Assembly (NCBI RefSeq): GCF_012273895.1
Contig: NW_024045135.1
Span: forward strand, 124,001-188,000
DNA: 64,000 bases
From: Zerene cesonia
Lineage: Eukaryota; Arthropoda; Insecta; Lepidoptera; Pieridae
Direction of reading: 5' to 3'
Below, piece after piece: positions 22,001-30,721 of this stretch; the stretch's first letter is position 1; each line of letters starts with the position of its first letter. The position numbers and the translations under genes were made by a program. Under the pieces are notes generated by a model. That model was not told the DNA's origin. It searched no databases and saw nothing but the letters and a program-made list of their open reading frames with translations.

Positions 22001-25000
22001 TGTTTCATTCTTATGTTATACCGCTTGAGTGAGAAAGAGACAAAACACTGATTAGTTTTATAATCAAATATTGATTAATTTTTGTATCAAAAAATAAAAA
22101 ATTTAAAAAAAGAAATGTGAAGAGTGAACGTGAGCCAATTTTATAACTGTTATTTATTCGAAACATCAAAAACTTCATTCCCTTACTGCCAATGTGTAAT
22201 GAAAAAGCAATAGGTAGCTAATTTCACACGCGGCCGGTGATATAGTGTTGCGGTCCGGATCTGTTTGTGATTTGTGTCGGTGGTGGTATAGCGGGCCGAA
22301 CGGTGTAAGTAACATTAACATTACTAATTCTGTGCCTTCATTTCTGTTACGTTTGTGGAATGTTCGCTTCGATTGTAGCTTGCATGATCGTATACATATA
22401 TTTTTATATGGTGCTTGCTATTCATTTAAAGGTTTGTGGTGTTGGTAAGGAAATAATCAGTTTTGACTATGAAACTAAACCTTCAAATGATCAGTTTTAG
22501 ACCAAAATTAGTGGGGTGAATCCCATGAAGTCTTACGTAAACAGCTTTAAAAAAAAATCATAAAAATCGGTTCACCCAGAAAAAAAGTAAGGTAACAAAC
22601 ACAGAATAGATAGAACACAGAAAAAAAAACGTTTCGACTGTATAACTTCCTTCATTCTTTCAAGTCAGTTGAAAAATGAGAACGTAAGAGCAGAGACAAG
22701 CATTTATAGAGCTCGAATCTACTGATTATTATATTAAATTTGGGCAGATTGGTAAAACATGTGGCACTAACGTTTTAGAATGAAATACAACTAGATAGAT
22801 AGAACTTATTCTCGAGTTTATTTTCTGAAATCGAATTTTTGTTCTTTATACAATGGTTTAGTTTATTGCATATTCCATTGAATACATTGTCTATGACACA
22901 AAGTCTTAACAATATGTTTAAATACTCTTTTAAATAATACCAATACAGCATTCGCTCGTGTATAATGTTTTGATGACGTTTAATTGAAGGGGTTGCTCAT
23001 TTACACTGCATCTTATGAAAAAAATTGTCATAGATTGCCATTATCTATCTATACTAATGTATGAAGCTGAAGACTTTGTTTGTTTGTTTGACCCTGCTAA
23101 TCTCAAGTACTGAATCGATATAGTCTATAAATGTATCACGGGCGAGACGAGGTGGATCGCTAGTAATAAAATAAGTTTTAGTTATATATGCTTTAGTATT
23201 TGTCATTAATGCATGTTCACTAACAACTTTATGTGCTTTATTTATTTATGTTACTCTATTTCACTTGCACAACACACTTTGCATTCATATATCTAGAATC
23301 TAGATATTAGAAGTATTTAAGTTTTATTTAATTTTATTCTTTAAATACAATACACTTAGTGTGAAAAGACGGATTGTGTTCTATACGTATATGTGAGTGA
23401 GACACAAACGCCGTCGTTAGATTATTTTCTAATTACTTTTCTAAGACAATAGTAGTTTTTATTAACGTTCAATAGTTTCTGCACGCACTAGTGTGTACTG
23501 GATCTTTCTTATATTTTTATTGTCTTGGTTGCGATGTGAAATATAAAAGGTGTCGCGTTAAAAAAAATAAAGTGAATTGATTTACTTTCTGTATAACTGA
23601 ACACATATTCCAAAATAACGGATACAGAATATTTAATTCAATAATAGTTTAAATTTCGGATACACGTGGTTCTTTTGATTTTTATACGTCACCTCTTATA
23701 TTTCACGCTGTTGTACTCTCTTAGTCTCTTTCTTTTTTTTATTTTCCTTAATATTAAATGTAACAGTGCACGAGGTGATACTGCGACAAGCGCCCGGAGA
23801 CAGCAAGGAGCCGGACGGCGGATGCGCGTGTTAATGTTTCCCGCCAAATTGTATGTTCCATTTTGAGGTTATAATGACGCGTATGCATGAGGCGCTATGG
23901 GACAACCGTCAAGTGTCAACTGTCATCTGTTATATATGTAGTCTATGCTCGTGGGCAAAGGACTTGGTGCATTCAGCCCAATTCGTTTACGTCAATTATG
24001 CGTTTCACGGTGTTGTCGTGTATGCTAAATTATTATTACACCTATATTAATGTGCAATTATGCAACGATTGTTATCTAACGCTATGTCGCTCTAATTTTA
24101 TTTTGGCAGCTAAACCACTGTATGTGAACATTTATTTTTACTACAATTTATATCAAAATTTTATTGTATGATTTATGACATAAGGAGTTAGTCAATTCTG
24201 CAGATAAAAGATAATTTATTTTGAAATTTCAAATTTTTAGGAAGCAATAACATCAATAAAGTTAGTGCGGCGTTGTATTTAGTGATGCTGTGCTTTTGTG
24301 TCTATCGGCCTGAGTGATATTAGATGTAAATTAGTTTACAAACTTTTTAAGTGACTGACAACTGTTTTCCACAGACAAATTATAATTTTTTATTTACACT
24401 ATTGTAATTAAAAACAACATATTAATTATTTATATATATAGTTTATTACAATTTATTACAATTGCTTGTATAATTTATGACCTTCTTTTTATTTTAATCT
24501 CACTTGAGATATGCCGTTGGTATGCATTGAAATTTACTAGTACTCTGTAAAACAGTTGCCAATACCGCTTAGGTGATAAGTTTTGACGTATTCGCGTACA
24601 CAAAAGCACGTATTTGACGCACGGATCGCTTTCGTGTGTACGGTTGTCGCGATTTCTGTTTAAGTCTATAAGACTGACAATTATCGAAAGGACCTTCTAT
24701 TATTATGCATACTCTTTACTTTGGGTTCGTTCTTTCGGAACCGAGTTTATAAATCGATTATTATGAATAATTTACTATTTTTCGTTATTTTGTTATGGCT
24801 TATAAAAATGATAACAAAATAAAATATGCGCTTCACCGATTATGCCATATTTTTTATGAATTTGACACGTTCCTTTCTGATTTCCAGGGCAATAAATTCA
24901 GCAATAGACATCTTAAAATCTAGAATTATTTGCTCGACGTTTACGCAGATGGATGTGTAGACGTAAAACGCAGTTAAAATTAACAAAAACACATTTAGTA

Positions 25001-26634
25001 AAACAATTCACCCGCGATCTAATATTCCATTCAATCATATAAGAATTTTAATTCTGACTATTATTATTTATGAAATATGTATAATCAAAGTAAACCATTC
25101 ACAGCTATATCACGTTTCCGTTCCGTAAGTACGAAATGAAAATATTGTAATGTCTAAATTGTAGTTTGTATTTAGTTGATATATAGCGATTTCATACATT
25201 GTTCTGTATATAGCACGCTTCTGGGATCGTCGTGACGAAATGCTCAAATCATTTTACAGTTGACGCGTATCATTCGACAAATAATTAAATTTAGAGGTAT
25301 TTCTTGTTGAATGCCTTTTTTATTTAAAAATATACCCACATATTATGTAAGGCTGCGTAGATCCCAAAGCTTATGTACATTAGTATTATTTATTTTAGCG
25401 GATAAGTGAGAAATCTTATGATTCTTGTAAACTAATTAATATTTTTATTTCGTGATTTATCGCGGCTAGCTTGTAATCTGGTTTATATAAAATTTTATAT
25501 ACGTCATCGTCATTCCAATATGCTTTTATAAAATAATGCACTTTATCCATAATTACTGTTGTTTTTAAAATGTTTTAAGTACTTAAATGTTTTATAAAAG
25601 CAAGGTAACTATAGTTTATTTTATTTACAGGATTGGCTATATGTTTTGTATATTTTTCTTTCGCTACATATTAATTTATGAATTTAATGAAGTCTCTTAT
25701 GATATTTTGAAATAATCTGTAATCAAACGTTTTTTATTAAACCTTACATTTTTTCTTGCAATATTTATAAACGTATATTTATAAACGTATATTATAGCCT
25801 TCTGAAGTATTTTTTCAATATTAATATGGATTATTTTACAATCTTTTTTGTGCAGATTTGTTATTATTGTTGACAAAATATGTACCACATGCTCATAATG
25901 TAATAAATTTTTAACACCTATACTGCAGTTTCCTTTAATTTTTATCGCTGTAGGTACTAATCGATACAATATTAATAAAAAATGGTATAACGTTATAGAC
26001 TTTTTAAATAATTAATAATTTTAAATCGATTTTTAATATGTTATCAATAAGACATATTTATTTATCCATTTTCAACAATATTGTTGTGAGAAACAACACA
26101 TGTTAAAAGTGAACATTTTCATATTCTCTCATGTAACAAAACGTGTGATATGTCCTAAATAAATATATATCTATGCGTAACCTAAAACAAGACTCGCTTA
26201 TTTATCAATTAACACATCATCGATGGTTCATTTCACAACAATAAATTGTTTGACATATTTTTTTACCACACACGGGGTGTTACCATGTGAGAAAATCGGT
26301 CGATCATTAATAGTTATGACTTTATCGCAGAACACGAATTTTGTGTTATTATCATTATGAAACGAAATCAATCTGGTTTCCTTTCAATCTTTGACACGAG
26401 AGTCACACGCTGACATGGATGCTACACTTTAAAACTGTATTGTATATTATATTACTTGTATACCTAAACGTGTTATTTATTGATTATGTAACATTTTTTT
26501 GTCTGTGTAATTTTTTTTTAATGTGTTATCTGTGCCCAATAATATCCATAACTCCGCCATTAGCTGTGGACCTGCAGACCCAGTCGCCGATGGGCTCGGA
26601 GCAGGAGGGCAACGAGAGCGGCTGCGTGTGTTGA
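10019..26634 (+). CDS. Rab6: Rab6 small GTPase with two alternative C-terminal exons
   Basis: The shared exons are 10019-10088, 10397-10455, 11465-11624, 20613-20818 and 21438-21504. Exon 6a (23767-23834) then gives 209 residues and exon 6b (26564-26634) gives 210, against 208 in human RAB6A. Rab6 is a Golgi GTPase for retrograde and exocytic vesicle traffic. Visible motifs: P-loop GEQSVGKTS (20-28), switch I with ATIGIDF (44-50), DTAGQE (68-73), NKTD (126-129), TSAK (155-158), and LFRRVAAALPGM (166-177), which is diagnostic of Rab6. Both tails end in Cys-X-Cys for double geranylgeranylation. All junctions are GT/AG and phase-consistent. The exon 5 donor (ACA|GTATCC) is weak, which fits regulated choice of the last exon. 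Intron 3 is about 9 kb and rich in repeats. Confidence 0.97.
10397..10455 (+). CDS. Rab6: Rab6 exon 2 (P-loop Lys/Thr and switch I start)
   Basis: The 59-nt exon encodes [20 protein letters not shown] between acceptor TTTTTCAG and donor CAG|GTGAGT. It is too short to show as a long open frame but is unmistakable. Confidence 0.96.
11255..11366 (+). mobile_element. Repeat of the TACATAGTATAAAAC family in Rab6 intron 2
   Basis: Contains TACATAGTATAAAACTTATG, CGCTTTCTCTGT, AATAGATAGAGTGATTCA and AACTACTCCAAATTTAA in that order. The same order is seen at 43042-43222 and 61529-61698, and inverted at 58389-58565. This copy lacks the central block. Confidence 0.75.
11465..11624 (+). CDS. Rab6: Rab6 exon 3 (switch regions)
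   Basis: Encodes [20 protein letters not shown], then [20 protein letters not shown] and the strand VAVVVYDIT. The donor ACCA|GTAAGT is in phase 1. This is the region that vertebrate RAB6A/RAB6A' vary by exon exchange; only one version is seen here. Confidence 0.97.
12480..12607 (-). mobile_element. CTAGCTGCGCCCTGCGG-family repeat, 3'-truncated, in Rab6 intron 3
   Basis: On the minus strand it begins CTAGCTGCGCCCTGCGGTTT and runs through GTCCGTATCCCGTAGGAG to TTCATTGCAATGGG. It is the same family as 8995-9179. Confidence 0.75.
13540..13610 (+). repeat. Degenerate tRNA-like (SINE) remnant
   Basis: TTAGCTCAGCAGGTAACG resembles a tRNA A box and D-arm, and a decayed B-box-like GAGTCATATTCAAA lies about 50 nt further on. 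No acceptor stem or anticodon arm can be formed, so it is not a tRNA gene. Confidence 0.35.
13788..13844. repeat. Stem-loop in Rab6 intron 3: 15 bp plus 7 bp stem
   Basis: ATATTGTACACTTAC (13788-13802) pairs perfectly with 13830-13844, then TATAGGT (13804-13810) pairs with ACCTATA (13818-13824) around the loop GGAGGTG. The only interruption is an internal loop of 1 against 5 nt. The 57-nt shape is pre-miRNA-like, but no known miRNA seed is recognised. Confidence 0.6.
14700..14937 (+). pseudogene. LINE reverse-transcriptase C-terminal remnant
   Basis: The frame 14824-14937 reads SRRSVSSVLLFGIEVCTLTD, continues with VQCKNLEVFEMWAVETL, then a stop. This matches the conserved C-terminal end of RTE/CR1-type non-LTR reverse transcriptases (SVLLYG...TLT...LEAFEMW). 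Sequence upstream to about 14700 looks like the same element but is frame-broken. It is a dead fragment with no complete domain. Confidence 0.7.
15225..15413 (-). mobile_element. Diverged CTAGCTGCGCC-family repeat in Rab6 intron 3
   Basis: Read on the minus strand it starts CTAGCTATGCCGCTTGGTTT and ends ACAAAATATTTTTTACTTCG. The order of words follows the 8995-9179 family with many substitutions. Confidence 0.6.
16015..16170 (+). mobile_element. SINE-like repeat (GATGGTAAGCGATCACCATCGCCCATG family)
   Basis: GATGGTAAGCGATCACCATC followed by GCCCATGAG and GTTAGTGCCCCTCCCAATGC is a well-known lepidopteran repeat word order. A related shorter copy is at 36298-36405. Confidence 0.65.
16650..16810 (-). 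repeat. Possible tRNA-derived SINE remnant, minus strand
   Basis: On the minus strand CACCTGAGGCCATCGGCCCA is followed about 60 nt later by AGTTCAATTCCCGCG, a near B box. The A box is poor and no duplication is seen, so this is tentative. Confidence 0.35.
17029..17092 (-). mobile_element. LINE 3'-tail fragment with (ATC)n end
   Basis: On the minus strand CTCATAGGAGGCATGTGTCC, CAGCAATGG, CGGCTGATGATGATGATGAT: the typical lepidopteran LINE 3' end. The same tail is in plus orientation at 46724-46788. Confidence 0.7.
17288..17372. repeat. Imperfect inverted repeat around CTAGA/ATCGAT words
   Basis: CTTCATCTAGAGAAATCGAT and ATCGATTCTAGAATCTAGAT form a long but imperfect hairpin (roughly 30 pairs with bulges). 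It is probably a decayed palindromic element. Confidence 0.4.
17759..17781. repeat. (AT)n microsatellite
   Basis: About eleven consecutive AT units in Rab6 intron 3. It is expected to vary in length between individuals. Confidence 0.9.
17858..18016 (+). mobile_element. Repeat of the AAGCTGAAGAGTTTGTTTG family
   Basis: Contains AAGCTGAAGAGTTTGTTTGT, ACTACTCGTCTGATTTGAAA, GTTAGATAGCCCATATATTG and ends GCGGCCGACCGCTAGT, a familiar lepidopteran repeat order. A shorter relative is at 23048-23166. Confidence 0.7.
20567..20596 (+). repeat. (CATT)n microsatellite beside the Rab6 exon 4 acceptor
   Basis: Seven and a half CATT units end 16 bp before the exon. This tract takes the place of a normal polypyrimidine tract, so its length could influence splicing. 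Confidence 0.95.
20613..20818 (+). CDS. Rab6: Rab6 exon 4 (NKTD and SAK motifs)
   Basis: Encodes NSFHQTSKWIDDVRTERGSD, the guanine-specificity motifs NKTD and SAK, and ends NVKQ|GTGAGC. It is GC-rich compared with exons 1-3. The acceptor AATTCCAG follows a (CATT)n microsatellite with about 16 bp between repeat and exon. Confidence 0.97.
21438..21504 (+). CDS. Rab6: Rab6 exon 5 (last shared exon)
   Basis: Encodes LFRRVAAALPGMDSAESKPP then ED and one base of the next codon. The donor GTATCC departs from consensus at +4 to +6. The split codon becomes ATG (Met) with exon 6a or ACT (Thr) with exon 6b. Confidence 0.95.
21568..21632. repeat. Imperfect (CA)n low-complexity tract
   Basis: CACACACATACACACGTCAC and neighbouring CA-rich sequence, about 65 bp long, sit some 65 bp downstream of the weak exon 5 donor. 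CA-rich intronic tracts near donors can act as splicing-factor (hnRNP L type) sites; that role here is inference. Confidence 0.7.
23048..23166 (+). mobile_element. Repeat of the AAGCTGAAGACTTTGTTTG family, internally deleted
   Basis: CTATACTAATGTATGAAGCT, GAAGACTTTGTTTGTTTG, then GGATCGCTAGTAATA: the same head and tail as the 17858-18016 copy with a shortened middle. Confidence 0.6.
23767..23834 (+). CDS. Rab6: Rab6 alternative terminal exon 6a (tail ending GGCAC)
   Basis: After a T-rich tract and acceptor TGTAACAG the exon reads, in the frame left by exon 5, MHEVILRQAPGDSKEPDGG, then CAC and TAA. This resembles the canonical insect Rab6 tail, which also ends GGCAC. A poly(A) signal follows at 24255-24260 with GU-rich sequence behind it. 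Confidence 0.93.
23835..26563 (+). other. 6a 3' UTR and remaining intron before exon 6b
   Basis: The first approximately 430 bp are the likely 3' UTR of the 6a transcript. Beyond 24300 the sequence is AT-rich intron relative to the 6b transcript, with a short direct repeat TATAAACGTATATT near 25765-25795 and no supported gene. Confidence 0.6.
24255..24260 (+). terminator. Poly(A) signal for the Rab6 6a transcript
   Basis: AATAAA is followed about 30 nt later by GU-rich sequence (GATGCTGTGCTTTTGTGTCT). This is the usual arrangement of an efficient 3' end, and gives a 3' UTR of roughly 420-450 nt. Confidence 0.6.
26564..26634 (+). CDS. Rab6: Rab6 alternative terminal exon 6b (tail ending SGCVC)
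   Basis: The acceptor CGCCATTAG ends at 26563; the exon continues the exon 5 frame as TVDLQTQSPMGSEQEGNES followed by GCVC and TGA. The tail is acidic/polar and unlike 6a except for the Cys-X-Cys end. It must be reached by skipping 6a, which carries its own stop. High local GC (CCGATGGGCTCGGAGCAGGA) supports coding use. Confidence 0.92.
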
Positions 26635-28586
26635 GCAGCCGCGCCGCGCACCGCAGCATCTGTGCCACTTACGTTTTATATCTTTGTATGTGACGCTCCC
26701 CGCTTTGTGACCCGTTACTCACTTAGATTTCGAAACGCACAATTTTGCGTTCCCCCAATTGTAGTGTCGATGCAACGGACGAACCGCGGCGGTTTCACTC
26801 AAGGATTTCTTAATACTTTCAGTTTTCAAGCGACAGAATTGATCGTTTTAGTAGGAAATTCTTCGGTGTACACCTTATGCCGCTTCGATTTGTAGAATCA
26901 TAAATGACGGATGCGAAATATACGAAATACGCTGCAACTGAAACGTGTGCCGCGGTTTATGATTCTATTCACGGTTTCAGGTTATGCCTTAAATTTTAGG
27001 CACAGTTGTGATTTCCAAACGCTTTGCGTTACATTGCTGCAAGAGTAAGCATTTATCGTACCTTTTGCATCGAAACAAGAAATCATAATCAAAACGATTG
27101 GAAGTTCGCAATTATCGACTGTCTATTTCGTTGTCTTATGTTTTAAACAGTATTATTTTTGTAGAGATGGCGCTGATTTTCATTTAGGTGGTTATTCGGA
27201 GACACAAGGGTTCGGTATCAGGCGGGGTAAGGTTGTGAAATGAATTTATGTATTGGACTGATTGTAAATGAATTTATGATATTGGCAGTTTATAATTGAG
27301 TTTCAATATGCATTATTTATTATACAGTTTGATTTTTCGCTCTTTCAATGTATGAATCTAAAAGCGAATCTTTAAAACTTCTTTGTCACATTTATAATGC
27401 TCATGTATACATTCGAATCGTTCACAAGGATTCTCCACCATTTTATGGCAAACAAAGCCGGCCTATAGATACGATTTTCTGATGCTCTATATCGCTTCTA
27501 CGATGAGAGAAGGTGTACGCTTTTCGCCATCATCCATACAATGTAGAATACTAAAAATACGAATCACATACAAGTAATTCGTCTGCGTGTTGTATGAATC
27601 CGTAACAATTGGTTTACTAGATGCTGAACATGTATCTCAATGGATTTGTTATATAATTGTATTTGTGTAACTCAATGATTTATGACGCGACGAAAATAAT
27701 TGTAATAATTAATGAAGCTTTCGGAGCTGCGGTATATGTGTCTTATTTTTAATGTTAATTATTATTTAAAACTACATCCTTGGCCCGCCTGATAGCACGG
27801 AGAACATCTTTGTAAATAGTTTGTTGTTTTATTTAAATTTTAATACATCAATCGCAACGATCTCTACAGAATACCTAAGACTTTTATATTATATCTAGTT
27901 AATTATTAGGCATTTCTTCTTCTAGATTTATATTTAAGCACAACTAGTTGGTTTATTTACTCTCGATACTTAGGGCAAAGCCGGTCATTTGTAGGTTTTC
28001 GATTTATATAAAAATCAAGTTAGCTCTCACTGCCGATATCAAATTTTTGAATTAATATGAATAGTGCCTAGTGCTGAGTCAATTTTTGAATGTATTCTCG
28101 TCGATAAGTATACACATTTCCAATATCTAGTCCCATGCTAGTTATTTACAACTGATTAAATCACTGGGGGTATAAATATATATACACACGTTATAAAAAA
28201 AAACCACGTGTAGGAACGACATTTACAAATATTTGTTCCTTACATGAGCGCAAACATTCGTACCTAGATTGTACGATGAAAACATTCTTAATTCAAAAAC
28301 AGATAATGAGTCTGTGAAGATTTTTGACTAGTGCAATGATATAAGAGGTATTGTAATAATTCACGTAACAAAATAATTCTTCGATAATAAATTCAGAAAT
28401 TGACTCGGTCGGTTCGTTAGTACGATTATTAGTAGAACCCACACAAGGTTGGAATACATTTTATAGTATTTTGTATGCAATTGTTAGTAAATTGTAACTT
28501 ACGTTTGTGATCGCGCAACGTGCTTAGCTTTCATCAATAGTATATTGTTTTTCATGATAATTCAAAATTAGCATAATGTTCCGGAT
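26635..28586 (+). other. Probable 3' UTR of the Rab6 6b transcript
   Basis: The sequence is GC-rich for the first 40 bp, then AT-rich, without a coding frame of note. The end is inferred from the poly(A) signal at 28587; the true end could be earlier. Confidence 0.45.
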
Positions 28587-28592
28587 AATAAA
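28587..28592 (+). terminator. Poly(A) signal for the Rab6 6b transcript
   Basis: AATAAA is followed by CACATGTGTGTTTTTT about 15-30 nt downstream. It would give a 3' UTR of about 1.95 kb. Earlier signals could also be used. Confidence 0.5.
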
Positions 28593-30212
28593 TGCATTTT
28601 AATTACACATGTGTGTTTTTTACCCCTTAATCCCTTTAAATAATGTTTATACTTATTCAGTTAGATAAAATTTAAAGGAAGATGGGCCATGGCATTTTTT
28701 TTTTTACTTTTTACCAATTTGTTAAAATACTAATCAAAACCAAATACTTTGAAGTCGGTTAATTAATGGGGAAGAATGAATGTAGCCTCATTGATTAAAT
28801 CTTATCACAGATAAAAAAGAAATTGTGAATATCGATATATAAAGCCAAAAGCTAAGGCCTGCATGGAAATAAATCTGTTACTAAATCGACTATTAAATTA
28901 TGAACGCTATTAAAGCTGATTATATATGAAGCTATTACTGAAGGGCATTGAAAAGAAAAATCATTTGATTAACTTGAATTAGTTTATTTACATTTTAAGT
29001 ATCGCCAAGAATGAGAACAATTTATGGGAAGTTCAAAATTTAGTTGCTAATGGTAAAAACTTTATAAATTATCTACTGGTATATAAAGCGCTTAAACAAT
29101 AAAATAAAACAGTTGATTAGTTTACATATAAATCTAAATTAAAAAATACCTTATTTCACTAGACATTATTTTTGGAAGCCTTAAATAAAAAATAGAGGTA
29201 ACAGTCTTATTGTGAAGATATTATGTTGACAAACACACATTATACATATTTAAACTACTTTTCAGTCACAAGTTTATTACCACAAATAAAAATATAAATG
29301 TGGCAACACTACAGGTAAAGTGTAAAATGTAAAGCGTATTCTGCCAATAAAAATAGGAATTTAAATATTCCAAATTCAAACAAATTCACATTTACAGATC
29401 AAACGCCAACATAAATATAAGTATAGACTATAATATTAACAATTATTTTATAATAAAATATATTTAAAGTACTTAGTGACTATTTTATACCAGACTTTGG
29501 TACACATTGGTCTTATTTACTTATTTTAATAACCGTTTGTTAATATTGTTATTAATTATCACTGAATTTGAAAGCATGCAATCAGTAAGTCAGTGTATAT
29601 ACATAATAGTAGGAAATAATGTTTATCAATATGTCACTTGATGTCAAAGAAAATAAAATAATCTCTTAAGGACTTGTTAACAACTAGGTATTATGTGAAT
29701 AGAGTAGGTTTGTATAATATAATTCTAAATGTATTGATTTCATTTGGTATATTTTTCTAATTCGTTGTAAAGGTATGCCTACTTAAAACCGAAATATTGT
29801 AGAACAATAATAATTATCACTAGATATCGTTAATTTTATAATACAGATTAAATATCAATCATGAAAGCTGTATACAATGAAATATTTTATGACAATGTCT
29901 TTTTATTTATTCAACAAACATTTTGTATACTTTAGTGTAAATATTTAATTTATATAAACTTCTAACAAGTCGTAAACATCAGATGACATGAGAAATTCTA
30001 ATTAAGATTATGAAAATATGGCACAGCTTAAAAGTCAGAAATTACAATCTTACATAATATTTACAGTAAATGTTGTCATTTTATCCGTTGCATAACTACA
30101 TTTTGGAAGTCTTAGTTATATCAGTTAGATAATCTTTGATTGCATTTGTTAACAAAAACGATTTATTTCAAGTTAACAAACAACACACAATTATTTTACT
30201 ACAATCATAATA
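28593..30212. other. Convergent Rab6/bib intergenic spacer
   Basis: AT-rich, no coding exon seen. A single repeat end, GAAGTCGGTT, occurs at 28753-28762. Confidence 0.6.
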
Positions 30213-30218
30213 TTTATT
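30213..30218 (-). terminator. Poly(A) signal candidate for bib
   Basis: AATAAA on the minus strand, about 300 nt past the bib stop codon, followed on that strand by GU-rich TTGTGTGTTGTTTGTT. The placement and downstream element are typical of a functional site. Confidence 0.55.
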
Positions 30219-30515
30219 TAAATCATAAAATTTCAGTCGGAGGAATGCAACTACTATTGTATTTCAAATACATCATGCACTGAATAAAGAATACGTTATG
30301 TCGGTAATGACGATTCTAGTTATTGTAACCACTTGGAATTACCCGCTTAATTTTACTTCAAACTTTGACAGACAGAACGCCACAACCTGTCAATGTCACT
30401 GACACTTCACTAGTTTCTAGTCTGTACCCGTTAATTTTTTATACGGCAACAATTGCCCGTTTACACAACACTAAACGTCAAAAAGCAGCGCAATATTGTG
30501 CTGCGAGGCGCGCCG

Positions 30516-30721
30516 CTAGTAATGTTCCTGCGGGTGCATCGGCGCGCGGAAGTTGCGCGCGTGTTGCGTGTGCGTGAGTGTGTGCGCCGCGTGCTGCGCG
30601 TGTTGCGCGTGCGCCGCGTGTTGCGGTGCGTAGCTGCCGTACGCGCTGTCTTCGGAGGAGAGCGGCCCGCGACGAGTGCCCGAACTGTATACAGATTCTC
30701 TTCGCTCTTGCACAGCTGCGC
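30516..30721 (-). CDS. bib: bib last coding exon (RESVYSSG module, His/Ala/Gln-rich repeat, stop)
   Basis: The acceptor AATCCACAG gives AAVQERRESVYSSGTRRG, then SSEDSAYGSY, then a His/Ala/Gln-rich run (QHAAHAQHAQHAAH) and the end PMHPQEHY with TAG at 30518-30516. ESVY and SAYGSY align with motifs in the Drosophila Bib tail. The low-complexity run is encoded by GC-rich near-repeats. Confidence 0.9.

Larger units (their letters stand above)
21505..23766 (+). other. Rab6 intron 5 up to exon 6a
   Basis: A CA-rich stretch follows the donor (21568-21632). A GC-rich patch at 22225-22305 ends in a donor-like GTGTAAGTAAC but has no matching acceptor that keeps the Rab6 frame. A repeat lies at 23048-23166. 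Nothing else is recognised. Confidence 0.6.

Noticed and set aside
26477..26668. Minus-strand frame over Rab6 exon 6b
   Set aside because: It is antisense to a coding exon with a prenylation motif and valid acceptor.
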